Assembly (NCBI RefSeq): GCF_030124145.1
Contig: NZ_JASKMS010000006.1
Span: 124,001-188,000 of the forward strand
Source: Streptomyces sp. 378
Lineage (GTDB): Bacteria > Actinomycetota > Actinomycetes > Streptomycetales > Streptomycetaceae
DNA length: 64,000 nucleotides
Direction: 5' to 3'
A program made the translations under genes and the position numbers. How positions within the stretch are numbered: position 1 is the first letter of the stretch; the number at the start of each line of letters is the position of its first letter. The notes beneath the pieces were generated by a model that saw only the letters and a program-made list of their open reading frames with translations, was not told where the DNA came from and made no database searches. This document shows, one piece after another, positions 26,735 through 35,147 of this stretch.

Positions 26735-28696
26735 TTGCCTGCGTCGCCCGAGGAAACCGAGGAATCCGTACCGGCCGAGGGCTCCGCGGGGGCCGCGAGA
26801 CCCGTGGATGTCTCCGTCGCCCTGGTGGGCGCCGGACCGCGCGGCACCAGCGTCCTGGAACGCCTGTGCGCCTCCGCCCCGGAACTCCTGGCGCCGGGGG
26901 CCCGGCTGACGGTCCATGTGGTCGACCCGGCTCCGCCCGGCCCCGGCCGCGTGTGGCGCACCGACCAGTCGCCCGAGCTGCTGATGAACACCGTGGCCTG
27001 CCAGGTGACCCTGTTCACCGACGACAGCGTGGACTGCTCGGGGCCGGTCCGCCCGGGGCCGAGCCTGTACGAGTGGGCGGGCGGCGGCCTGGGCCCGGAC
27101 GAGTACCCGGCCAGGGCCGACTACGGCCGTTATCTGGAGTGGGTGTTCGCCGAGGTCGTGCGGCAAGCGCCGCCGGGTGTACGGGTCGAGACCCACCGGG
27201 CCCGTGCGGTACGGCTCGACGACACCCCCGGCGACCGCCAGAGCCTCACCCTCGACGACGGCCGCGCCCTGACCGGCCTGTCCGCGGTCGTCCTGACCCA
27301 GGGACACCTGCCGGCGGCCGCCGGCCCCGAGCTGCGGCGCCTGGCGGCCCACGCCGCACACCACGGTCTGCGCCACGTCCCACCCGCCAACCCGGCCGAC
27401 GTCGACCTGTCCTCCATACCCCCGGGCGAGCCCGTCCTGCTGCGCGGCCTCGGTCTCAACTTCTTCGACCACACGGCTCTGCTGACGACCGGCCGGGGAG
27501 GCCGTTTCCTCCGGGACGCCGAAGGGCTGCGCTACCTCCCCTCCGGCCGTGAGCCGCGGCTCTTCGCCGGTTCGCGGCGCGGCGTCCCCTACCAGGCGCG
27601 CGGCGACAACGCGAAGGGGCCGTACGGCCGGCACGTCCCGCTGGCCCTCACCCCGGAGGTGATCGCGGGCTTCCGCAAGCGCGCCGACTCCGGGGAGGCA
27701 CCCGATTTCCTCACGGAGATATGGCCGTTGGTGGCGAAGGAGGTGGAGGCGGTCTACTACGCCGCGCTGCTGAGGCGGGCCGGGGCACGCGCGGGGCGGG
27801 AGCGGGAGTTCACCGACCGCTTCCTCGCCCTCCCGCACGGCGATCCCCTGGAGGCGGCGTCCCTGCTGGACGCGTTCGGGGTGCCGGAGGCCGACCGCTG
27901 GTGCTGGGAGCGGATCTCGCGCCCGTACAGCGGCCGGGAGTTCGCCCATGCCGGTGAGTGGCGCGACTGGCTCCTGTCGTATCTGCGCGAGGACGCGGCA
28001 CAGGCCGCCCTGGGCAATGTGCACGGCCCGTCGAAGGCGGCTCTCGACGTGCTGCGCGACCTGCGCAACGAGCTCCGGCTGATCGTCGACCACGGCGGTC
28101 TCGCCGGCGCCTCCCGCCGGGACCACCTGGACCGCTGGTACACACCGCTGAACGCGTTCCTGTCCATCGGCCCGCCGCGGCGCCGCATCGAGGAACTCGC
28201 GGCCCTGGTGGAGGCGGGGGTGGTGCGGGTGCTCGGGCCGCGGCTGCGGGTGTCGGACGAGGACGGGGCCTGGGCGGCGCACTCCCCCGACGTACCGGGC
28301 TCGGCCGCCCGTGTGTCGACGCTCATAGAGGCCCGACTGCCCGAACCCGACCTGCGGCGCACCGCCGACGACCTGCTGGCCGGCCTGCTGCGGAGCGGGC
28401 GGTGCCGCCCGCACACCGTGGACGGTTACGAGACGGGCGGGTTGGATGTCACCCCGCGCCCCTATCGGCTGATGGATCGTCAAGGAATTGCACACAAAAG
28501 GCTGTTCGCGTTCGGAGTGCCGACAGAAGGCGTGCACTGGGTCACTGCCGCGGGAGCCCGCCCAGGGGTGGATTCGGTCACTCTTTCGGACGCGGATGCG
28601 GTGGCCAGAGCCGTTCTACGTGCGGCTGGACCAGGAACGGGGCCCCAGCGGGAGGCGCAACGGTGGCCAAATGTTGAACTTGAAAGCATCAATTAG
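26735..28696 (+). CDS. FAD/NAD(P)-binding protein (NAD_binding_9 type)
   Basis: 653 residues. The N-terminal Rossmann motif VALVGAGPRGTSVLERL is followed by HVVDPAPPGPGRVW and LLMNTVACQVTLF. This is the arrangement of the FAD-NAD(P)-binding family found in actinobacteria, related to ornithine/lysine N-monooxygenase-like flavoproteins but of unknown reaction. The C-terminus has VTPRPYRLMDRQGIAHKRLF. A TTG at 26735 is proposed because GGGAG precedes it by about nine bases. The gene ends in an iron-box-like sequence. An AGGC-nn-ACC core at about 26596 is too weak to call an operator. Confidence 0.82.
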   Translation: MPASPEETEESVPAEGSAGAARPVDVSVALVGAGPRGTSVLERLCASAPELLAPGARLTVHVVDPAPPGPGRVWRTDQSPELLMNTVACQVTLFTDDSVDCSGPVRPGPSLYEWAGGGLGPDEYPARADYGRYLEWVFAEVVRQAPPGVRVETHRARAVRLDDTPGDRQSLTLDDGRALTGLSAVVLTQGHLPAAAGPELRRLAAHAAHHGLRHVPPANPADVDLSSIPPGEPVLLRGLGLNFFDHTALLTTGRGGRFLRDAEGLRYLPSGREPRLFAGSRRGVPYQARGDNAKGPYGRHVPLALTPEVIAGFRKRADSGEAPDFLTEIWPLVAKEVEAVYYAALLRRAGARAGREREFTDRFLALPHGDPLEAASLLDAFGVPEADRWCWERISRPYSGREFAHAGEWRDWLLSYLREDAAQAALGNVHGPSKAALDVLRDLRNELRLIVDHGGLAGASRRDHLDRWYTPLNAFLSIGPPRRRIEELAALVEAGVVRVLGPRLRVSDEDGAWAAHSPDVPGSAARVSTLIEARLPEPDLRRTADDLLAGLLRSGRCRPHTVDGYETGGLDVTPRPYRLMDRQGIAHKRLFAFGVPTEGVHWVTAAGARPGVDSVTLSDADAVARAVLRAAGPGTGPQREAQRWPNVELESIN

Positions 28697-28706
28697 GCAC
28701 ACCTAA
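28688..28706. promoter_or_regulatory. Iron-box-like (DmdR/IdeR) site before doxX
   Basis: TTAGGCACACCTAA (28693-28706) equals 13 of the last 14 bases of the DtxR/IdeR-type consensus TTAGGTTAGGCTCACCTAA; over the full 19 bp, 14 match. It overlaps the stop of the FAD gene and lies 74 nt before the DoxX start, where an iron-dependent repressor could act on DoxX. Confidence 0.5.
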
Positions 28707-28779
28707 CGTGGGTTACTCCGCGGTATCCGTCCCCGACCGGCCTCTCCATGGCCGGCCAACCGAAGGAGAAACCCCCCTC

Positions 28780-29232
28780 ATGACCGCTCGCCTCAACGGC
28801 GCCCAGCCGTATGCGCTCGGCCTGTTCCGGATCGTCGTCGGTCTGCTGTTCGCCTGCCACGGCGCCGTCGCGCTCTTCGGCGTCCTCGGCGGCGTGGACG
28901 GCAAGGGCGGCACCGCCGCGACCGGCGCCTGGCCGAACTGGTACGCGGCCGTCATCGAACTCGTCGGGGGCGTCCTGGTCCTGCTGGGCCTCGGCACCCG
29001 CATAGCGGCGTTCATCTCCTCCGGCGCGATGGCCTACGCGTACTTCAAGGTCCACCAGCCCGAGGCCCTGTGGCCGATCCAGAACAGCGGCGAGGGCGCG
29101 GCCATGTACTGCTGGGCCATGTTCCTGCTGATCTTCACGGGGTCCGGCGCGTTCGGCCTGGACCGGCTGCTGACCAGGCGGACCGCGACGCAGGAACAGC
29201 GCTCCGCGGGGCAGACCCCGGTGGCCGCCTGA
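28780..29232 (+). CDS. DoxX family membrane protein
   Basis: 150 residues, four predicted membrane spans. PYALGLFRIVVGLLFACHG at the start and ELVGGVLVLLGLGTRIAA in the middle are DoxX landmarks. The family occurs in oxidative-stress and sulfur-oxidation membrane complexes; the exact role here is unknown. The ATG at 28780 has GAAGGAGA upstream; an in-frame start at 28708 lacks one. A strong terminator follows. Confidence 0.88.
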   Translation: MTARLNGAQPYALGLFRIVVGLLFACHGAVALFGVLGGVDGKGGTAATGAWPNWYAAVIELVGGVLVLLGLGTRIAAFISSGAMAYAYFKVHQPEALWPIQNSGEGAAMYCWAMFLLIFTGSGAFGLDRLLTRRTATQEQRSAGQTPVAA

Positions 29233-29256
29233 GCCACCCGGCCGTCCGGACACACC

Positions 29257-29290
29257 AGCGGCGCCTTCCCCCCGGGGGGAAGGCGCCGCT
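29257..29290. terminator. Perfect 34-bp palindrome after doxX
   Basis: Two 17-nt arms (AGCGGCGCCTTCCCCCC and its exact complement) meet without a spacer, so the loop forms from central C/G bases. It begins 24 nt after the DoxX stop. This is a strong intrinsic terminator. Confidence 0.85.
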
Positions 29291-29518
29291 CCGTCCACAC
29301 CGGCCGTCGATCCGGGCGACGGTGACGACCGGCGCGCATCCCGTGACAATCGGGGCGATCCGTGACGAGGTGAACAGTACGCACCGAACGTATGAGCCCC
29401 CCGTGAACCGCCCGTCACACCCCGGGCGTACGCTCTATGGCTGTCATGGCCACTCCTGCCGCTCCCCCCGCGCCACCGCGGCACGGTCTGGCCCACGGGG
29501 GAATCACGGGGAGTTGCG

Positions 29519-30115
29519 GTGCTGGAGCAAGTGGGGCTGCTGGTCGCCAGCCCATGGATCTACGCGGCGGTGGCCGTGTCCGTCCTGCTCGACGTGTTCC
29601 TGCCGGTGCTGCCCAGCGGCGTGCTGGTGATCATGGCGGCCACGGCCGCGGCGGCGGGCACCGCGACCGACGTGCCCGACGTCCTCGCCCTGACCCTCTG
29701 CGCGGCCACCGCCTCCGTCCTGGGTGACCTGGTGGCCTACCGGCTCGCCTGGCGCGGCGGCGCCCGGCTGGACCGGGCGATCTCCCGCTCCCGGCGTCTG
29801 ACCACCGCGCAGGAGCGTCTCGGAGCGGCCCTCGCCCAAGGCGGTGGCGCCCTCGTCGTCCTCGCCCGCTTCGCTCCCGCCGGCCGCTCGGTGGTCTCCC
29901 TCGGCGCGGGCGCCGCCCACCGCCGCGCCCGCGACTTCCTGCCCTGGTCGGCCCTGGCCGGTCTCACCTGGGCCGCCTACAGCGTCGCCCTCGGCTACTT
30001 CGGCGCCCACTGGCTGGGCGCGAGCTGGGCGGCGACGGCGGTGTCGGTGGGGGCCCTGTTCGGCGCCGGAGCAGGGGCGGCGTATGTGATGCGGCGCGAG
30101 CCGCGGACCTCGTAG
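29519..30115 (+). CDS. DedA family membrane protein
   Basis: 198 residues with the DedA/SNARE-associated pattern: a re-entrant region (FLPVLPSGVLVIMAA), AATASVLGDLVAYRLAWRGG, FAPAGRSVVSLGAGAA and AYSVALGYFGAHWLG. DedA proteins flip undecaprenyl or other phospholipids; RFAPAGR corresponds to the conserved R-x(2)-P-x(2)-R segment. The GTG at 29519 has GGGGAG upstream. A second DedA protein is encoded at 41845. Confidence 0.85.
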   Translation: MLEQVGLLVASPWIYAAVAVSVLLDVFLPVLPSGVLVIMAATAAAAGTATDVPDVLALTLCAATASVLGDLVAYRLAWRGGARLDRAISRSRRLTTAQERLGAALAQGGGALVVLARFAPAGRSVVSLGAGAAHRRARDFLPWSALAGLTWAAYSVALGYFGAHWLGASWAATAVSVGALFGAGAGAAYVMRREPRTS

Positions 30116-30170
30116 CCCTCGCTGCGACCGACCACCACGACCACTCAGAGACCTGGAAGCGGCTGAGACA

Positions 30171-31532
30171 TTGACCACCACGGCGTCCCGGGAAACCTCT
30201 CGCACCAGACGGATCACGCTCGCCGCGCGACGGCACCCCCGGGCGATGCTGTGGATCACGGCCGGCGTGATCACTCTCGGTTTCCTGATCGCGCTCCAGG
30301 TCGTGGCGCACCACCTCGGCATACCGGGGCCGATCACCACGCAGGCCCGCGAGGTGATCCACGCGCCCAAGTCCGGGTTCCTCCTGTACGCCAGCATGGC
30401 GCTGATGATGGTGGTGCTCACCTGGCGGCAACGGCTCACGGCCCTCGGCACCGCGATCGGCATCGACCTCGTCTTCCTGCTGGTCCGCTGGGCGACCGGC
30501 ACCCTTCCCGTCGAAGGCCACCCGTTCGGCAACGGCGCGCTGTGGGTGATCCTGGGCTGTGCGGTCATCGCTCTCACCCGCCGCACCGGCCCCGAACGCG
30601 TCCTGATGCTGAAGGGTGTGGGGCTCGGTCTGCTGCTGGTGACCGGCCGCAAGACCGGTGACACCTGGCTGCTGATCACCTCGGAGACCCGCCCGATCAC
30701 ACTCGACCCGTACATCGCCATGGCCGATCACGCGCTGGGCAACCCGTCGTGGCTTGCGGGCCGGCTCCTCGAGGCGAGCGGCCCGATCGGCGAGCACGCC
30801 CTCGACTACGTCTACGCCCAGCTCGCGGTGGCCGCGGTCTGTGTGGCGCTGTACCAATTGCGCGACGTGGCGGCCGAACAGCGCTTCCCGCGCCACCACC
30901 TGGTGCGCACCTTCCTGCTGATCGGCCTGCTCGGACCGGCCATCTACATGATCTACCCCGTGGTCGGTCCGATCTTCGCCTACGGCCCCGAGGGCGGGCA
31001 CTGGGCGGCCGCCGACCTGTGGCCGAACACCCTGCCGCCGATCATCGCCCCGTACGAGCTGCCGTTCGACGAGATCACCCCGCGCAACTGCATGCCCAGC
31101 CTGCACACGGCATGGGCCACCACGATCTTCATCCACTCCCGCACGGGACCGCGCGCGCTGCGCCTCGCCGGCACGTTCTGGCTGATCGCCACCCTCGCCG
31201 CCACCCTGGGCTTCGGCTGGCACTACGGCGTGGACCTCGTCGCCGGCGTGGTGTTCGCGTACACGGTCGAGGCCGCGCTGCGCACGTACGACCTCGGCTG
31301 GGACCGCGCGGGTACGTGGCTGATCGCCTACGGGACGATCGTCTTCGCGGCGCTGCTGGCGTCCTACCGCTTCCTGCCGTTGGAGATGGCCGCGTACCCG
31401 TGGCTCGCCGGCCCCCTCCTGCTGCTGGCGATGGCCTCGGTGGTCTACGGCTACCGGCGGACCACCGCACTGTGGGAAGCGAAGGCCGCACCCGTGCCGC
31501 AAGCGGAACCGCGGCCCGAACTGGCGGTCTGA
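30171..31532 (+). CDS. PAP2-superfamily (inositolphosphotransferase/Aur1-like) membrane protein
   Basis: 453 residues, about ten membrane spans. The C-terminal half has the PAP2 catalytic motifs CMPSLHTAW and GFGWHYGVDLVAG (His/Asp) and, earlier, a loop that could supply the Lys/Arg motif (PFDEITPRN). The layout resembles Aur1/Ipt1-type phosphotransferases and mycobacterial lipid-modifying PAP2 enzymes. It starts at TTG 30171, 55 nt after the DedA stop, so it is possibly co-transcribed. The phospholipid substrate is unknown. Confidence 0.85.
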   Translation: MTTTASRETSRTRRITLAARRHPRAMLWITAGVITLGFLIALQVVAHHLGIPGPITTQAREVIHAPKSGFLLYASMALMMVVLTWRQRLTALGTAIGIDLVFLLVRWATGTLPVEGHPFGNGALWVILGCAVIALTRRTGPERVLMLKGVGLGLLLVTGRKTGDTWLLITSETRPITLDPYIAMADHALGNPSWLAGRLLEASGPIGEHALDYVYAQLAVAAVCVALYQLRDVAAEQRFPRHHLVRTFLLIGLLGPAIYMIYPVVGPIFAYGPEGGHWAAADLWPNTLPPIIAPYELPFDEITPRNCMPSLHTAWATTIFIHSRTGPRALRLAGTFWLIATLAATLGFGWHYGVDLVAGVVFAYTVEAALRTYDLGWDRAGTWLIAYGTIVFAALLASYRFLPLEMAAYPWLAGPLLLLAMASVVYGYRRTTALWEAKAAPVPQAEPRPELAV

Positions 31533-31556
31533 GACCCCCAGACCACGAGCCGGGTG

Positions 31557-31787
31557 CTAGCCCGCTTTCCTGGCCGCGGCCCCGCGGACCTCGAGACCGT
31601 CCAGCAACTCGGCCGTGGCCCGCGCGACGGCCTCCACGGCGCGGTCGAACACCTCCTGGTTGTGAGCGGCGGGGGCGCGGAAGCCCGAGACCTTCCGCAC
31701 GTACTGCAGGGCGGCGGCGCGCACGTCCGCCTCGGTGGCCTCTTCGGGCATCGCGGGCGGACGCAGCGTCTTGATACTCCGGCACAT
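31557..31787 (-). CDS. DUF2277 protein
   Basis: A 76-residue small protein. MCRSIKTLRPP at the N-terminus and YVRKVSGFRAPAAHNQEVFD match the DUF2277 family, recognised by this start and by the FRxPA segment. It has no membrane helix. It is convergent with the PAP2 gene and divergent from the reductase gene. No function is known. Confidence 0.88.
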   Translation of the reverse strand: MCRSIKTLRPPAMPEEATEADVRAAALQYVRKVSGFRAPAAHNQEVFDRAVEAVARATAELLDGLEVRGAAARKAG

Positions 31788-31889
31788 GCCCCCAGTCTCA
31801 CCCCTCCGGCCCTCCTACGACAGCGATACCTGCCAGGATCGCTCCCAGGCGGCCACCGTCCCGGGGCCGACCGACGAGAGGAACTCCTC

Positions 31890-32786
31890 GTGGCGAACCA
31901 ACTCACCGTGGCCGTCCTGGGCCCGGGCGGCGTGGGCGGCCTGCTCGCCGCCCTGCTCTCCCGCACCGGACACCGCGTGATCTGCCTGTCCGGCGAGAAG
32001 ACCGCCGAGGTCCTGCGCGCCGACGGCCTCCAGGTCCGCAGCGCCCGCTTCGGCGGCTTCACCGCCCGCGTCGAGGCCGACACCGAACTGCGGGAACCGG
32101 TCGACGCGTGCCTGGTCACCGTCAAGCACACCGCCCTCGACGCCGCACTGGCGCGGGTGCCCGCACCGGTGCTGTCCGACGGCCTTCTCGTGCCGTTCCT
32201 GAACGGTGTGGAACACCCGGCGGCCCTGCGCGCCCGCTACCGTCCCGACCGCGTCGCCCCCGCCGTCATCCGCGTCGAGTCGACCCGCGTGGCCCCGGGC
32301 GTCGTCGAACACGACAGCCCTTTCGCGGAGATCGACCTGACCGGCACGGACGTGCCCCGGGCCCGCCTCGACGCCCTCGCCGAGGCCCTCGCCGCAGCCG
32401 GTCCGGCCACCCGTGTGCTGGAGGACGAGACGGCGGCCCTGTGGGCGAAGATGTCGTTCCTGGCGCCGTTCGCCCTGCTGACCACCCGCTACGGCCTCCC
32501 TCTCGGCGAGGTCCGCACCCGCCACCGCGACGAGCTGACGGCCCTGGTGGAGGAGACCGCCGCGATCAGCCGCGCGTGCGGCGGCCCGGCGGACCCGGCC
32601 CAGGCCCTCACCCGCTACGACGCCTTCCCGCCGTCGACGAAGTCCTCGATGCAGCGCGACGCCGAGGCCGGCCGGCCCCTCGAACTGGACGCCATCGGCG
32701 GCGCGTTGCTCCGCGCGGCCGAGCGGCACGGGATCCCGGCTCCGGTGGTGGCCCGGGTGGTGGGCGAGGTACAACCGTCCTCCTGA
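31890..32786 (+). CDS. 2-dehydropantoate 2-reductase family protein (ApbA/PanE)
   Basis: 298 residues. VAVLGPGGVGGLLAALLSR at residues 7-25 is the NADPH-binding Rossmann motif, VTVKHTALDAAL holds the catalytic Lys, and KSSMQRDAEAGRPLELDAIGG holds the conserved S-M-x-x-D...G-x-x-x-E-x-D-x-I stretch. It reduces ketopantoate to pantoate or acts on a related 2-ketoacid. The GTG at 31890 has GAGAGGA upstream. The gene is isolated, so a paralogue of the main PanE is possible. Confidence 0.9.
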   Translation: MANQLTVAVLGPGGVGGLLAALLSRTGHRVICLSGEKTAEVLRADGLQVRSARFGGFTARVEADTELREPVDACLVTVKHTALDAALARVPAPVLSDGLLVPFLNGVEHPAALRARYRPDRVAPAVIRVESTRVAPGVVEHDSPFAEIDLTGTDVPRARLDALAEALAAAGPATRVLEDETAALWAKMSFLAPFALLTTRYGLPLGEVRTRHRDELTALVEETAAISRACGGPADPAQALTRYDAFPPSTKSSMQRDAEAGRPLELDAIGGALLRAAERHGIPAPVVARVVGEVQPSS

Positions 32787-32813
32787 ACCACGGGAAGGAA
32801 CTCGCCTGCCAAA

Positions 32814-32831
32814 TTCGAACAGGCGTATCAT
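32814..32831 (+). promoter_or_regulatory. Candidate promoter with LexA-like box
   Basis: TTCGAACAGGCGTATCAT lies just before the GTG at 32838. TATCAT with six bases to the start fits a -10 of a leaderless transcript. TCGAAC-N4-GTatcA shares 9 of 12 fixed bases with the actinobacterial SOS box (TCGAAC-N4-GTTCGA), so DNA-damage control is possible but weakly supported. Confidence 0.35.
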
Positions 32832-32837
32832 TGGGTC

Positions 32838-33191
32838 GTGGCTACGACCTATGACTTTCCGAGTGACCTCCTGGCCGGTCAGGAGGAACTCCATCAGGTC
32901 CGGGCCGAGCTCTCGGCCCTGCTGAAGCGGCTTCCCTGGTCGGTGGAGCCGCTGGACGGTTTCAGCGACGACAACGGCTGGCGCAAGGTGGAACGCCCCG
33001 CCTCGCCCGGCTGGACCGCCGACGAACAGGCCGAAGTGGAGAAACTCCGGCGGCGGGAGCACGAACTCGCGGTGCTCGTGAGCACCCACCGCTACTGGTC
33101 CGAACTCACCGGCCCCGAGCGGGTGGCGGCCCGCTCGGGGCTGAAGCACGCGCACGAGGTCCCGCCGGAGGAGACCGGCGGAACATCCTGA
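32838..33191 (+). CDS. Hypothetical protein
   Basis: 117 residues, charged and helical (EELHQVRAELSALLKRLPW ... EQAEVEKLRRREHELAVLVSTHRYW), with no membrane segment and no cysteine. The conserved-looking segments are WSVEPLDGF and VSTHRYWSELTGPERVAAR. The start is a GTG at 32838, right after a -10-like TATCAT, so the message may be leaderless. I do not recognise a family. Coding bias matches its neighbours. Confidence 0.72.
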   Translation: MATTYDFPSDLLAGQEELHQVRAELSALLKRLPWSVEPLDGFSDDNGWRKVERPASPGWTADEQAEVEKLRRREHELAVLVSTHRYWSELTGPERVAARSGLKHAHEVPPEETGGTS

Positions 33192-33204
33192 CGCCCGAGG
33201 GGAT

Positions 33205-33850
33205 CAGCCCTTGCCGCCCAGCATGCCGTTCATCTCACGGATCTCGGCCTGCCGGGCGGTGACGATGTCGTCGGCCATGGCCTGGGCGGGGCCGTAGCGG
33301 CCCTTGTGCTGCTCGGTCCGGGCCATCTCCACGGCCCCTCGTGGTGCTCGACCATCAGGGTCAGGAACTGGACGTCGAAGGCCTTGCCCGTCAGCCGCTC
33401 CAGCGCGACCCTGTCCTGCTCGCCCATCATGCCGGGCCTACCGGAGTGGCCCGAGCCGGAGCGATCCACGCCGCCACCCGTGGACGCGGGAGCGTCCGCG
33501 CCCCAGGTCTTCAGCCAGCCGGTCATGGTCCGGATCTCCGGATCCCGCGCCTTCTCGATCCGCCCGGCGAGATCCTTGACCGCCCCGGAGGTGGCCCGGC
33601 CACGGCCCAGCCGCGCCATCTCCAGCGCCTGCCGGTGGTGCGGGATCATGCCCTGCGCGAAGGCGATGTCCTGGGGGTTGTGGGCGCCGGTGGAGGACCG
33701 GGTCCCGATGGGACCGCGGCTTCCGGCGTCGCCGTTGCCGACGGCCCGGTCGGCGCCGTCATCGCCACAGGCCGCGAGGACGACCGCCGCGGCCCCCGTC
33801 GCCGCCACCAGGGCGGTCCGGCGCGCCAGGGTACGAATGCTGCTGCTCAT
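33205..33850 (-). pseudogene. DUF305 lipoprotein with a one-base frameshift
   Basis: The N-terminus is a lipoprotein signal (AAAVVLAACGDDG). The DUF305 repeats follow: FAQGMIPHHRQALEMARLG and then LTLMVEHHEG, two HH metal-binding motifs. After EHHEG the frame turns into proline- and arginine-rich nonsense ending at 33230. Shifting one base in the C4 run at 33335-33338 restores AVEMARTEQHKGRYGPAQAM, then ADDIVTARQAEIREMNGMLG, to a stop at 33205, as the family expects. Either a true deletion or a sequencing error is responsible. Confidence 0.8.
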
Positions 33851-34017
33851 GCGTGAACTCCTGCCTGCCGAAGAACGGCCTCGCCCCCGGCTACGGCAAG
33901 GACGGCGAGCTCCTCGCCGACGCGAACTACCGACCGCCCCCGGCGCTTGGCGCCGGGCATGTCACAAGGAAGGCCCCCAGGAAGTCCTGGGGGCCTCTCG
34001 GCTGCTGCTCGGTACCG
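33851..34017. other. Spacer between DUF305 and the tRNA
   Basis: No gene is supported. It contains a GCGCTTGGCGC dyad and then the terminator hairpin below the tRNA. Confidence 0.5.
33971..33996 (-). terminator. Terminator downstream of tRNA-Val
   Basis: Two 12-nt arms (AGGCCCCCAGGA and its perfect complement) with a 2-nt spacer, 22 nt beyond the tRNA 3' end on the minus strand. Confidence 0.8.
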
Positions 34018-34089
<72 letters not shown>

Positions 34090-34299
34090 GGCTCCCGGAC
34101 CACGCGTCCAGGACGAGTCGACAGCCTACATTGCCCGGGGCACGGTCCCGCAAACCCGTATCGCGGGACCCCGAGGTCCCGCACCTGGGGTTAACCCCAC
34201 CCCCGATCCGGGAGTGGCCCGGATCCCCCGGTGGGCCCCGGATCCATACGGTCGTAGAGCGCACCGCAGCGCCTGCCGTCCGTCCAGGGGGAGACCGTC

Positions 34300-35073
34300 A
34301 TGACCGCACTCACCGCCACCGCCCGCGCCACCGCCCTCGCCGGTGCCGTCGTCGTGCTCGTCGCCGGTCTCAGCGCCTGCGGGGCGTCCGCCGGGGACGA
34401 CACGGACCCCGACCACCGGTCCTTCGGCCTCCAGGGCCGCACCCTCACCGTCGACTCCGACGACTCGGCCCTGGAGATCGTCGCCGACGGCGACAACGCG
34501 GCGGGCAGGATCGAGGTCACCCGCTGGTTCAAGGGGTCGGTCGTCGTCGGCGAGGAGCCCGAGGTCACCTGGGACATGCGGGACGACCGCCTGGTGCTGC
34601 GGCTGAAGTGCTCCGGCGTCGTCGCCGACTGCTCGGCCAAGCACCGCATCGAGGTGCCCCGCGGCATCACCGTGAAGGTGCGGGACGGCGACGGCAGCGT
34701 CCGCGCCCGGGGATTCCGCGACCCCCTGGACATCCGCACCGGCGACGGCTCCGTCCGCGTCACCGACACCACCGGCCCCCTGGAGCTGCGCACCGGTGAC
34801 GGGTCCATCCGGGCGAACGTCTCCTCCCGCGAGGTCCGCACCCACACCGGCGACGGCTCGGTCCGCCTCGAACTCGGTGTCGTACCGGACCGGGTGGAGT
34901 CCCGCAGCGGCGACGGCTCCGTGACCATCGCACTGCCCCGGGCCACGTACCGCGTGACCACCGAGACCGGCGACGGCGGCGTCGATGTGTCCGTGCCCCG
35001 CAGCGAGAGCAGCTCCCATGTGGTCTCCGCTCACACCGGTGACGGGAAAGTGACGGTGCGAACGGCGAACTGA
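34300..35073 (+). CDS. DUF4097 lipoprotein with beta-solenoid repeats
   Basis: 257 residues. A lipoprotein signal peptide ends at LVAGLSACGA (Cys27). The C-terminal half repeats the motif (S/T)GDGSV/I about every 18-20 residues, seven or eight times (DGDGSVRA, TGDGSVRV, TGDGSIRA, TGDGSVRL, SGDGSVTI, TGDGGVDV, TGDGKVTV). That is the right-handed beta-solenoid of DUF4097/DUF4098 proteins. The mature protein sits outside the membrane. The role is unknown; relatives are often adjacent to sensor or anti-sigma genes. Confidence 0.9.
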   Translation: MTALTATARATALAGAVVVLVAGLSACGASAGDDTDPDHRSFGLQGRTLTVDSDDSALEIVADGDNAAGRIEVTRWFKGSVVVGEEPEVTWDMRDDRLVLRLKCSGVVADCSAKHRIEVPRGITVKVRDGDGSVRARGFRDPLDIRTGDGSVRVTDTTGPLELRTGDGSIRANVSSREVRTHTGDGSVRLELGVVPDRVESRSGDGSVTIALPRATYRVTTETGDGGVDVSVPRSESSSHVVSAHTGDGKVTVRTAN

Positions 35074-35147
35074 CCGGCCCGTGTGTTCGTCCTCTACGGG
35101 TGGGAGAATGACACCGGGCAGGGTGGACCACAGCACGGGAGAGGGAT

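Noticed and set aside
25442-28537. A 1031-residue minus-strand frame
   Set aside because: Antisense of the PhoD-like and FAD genes, which have clear motifs.
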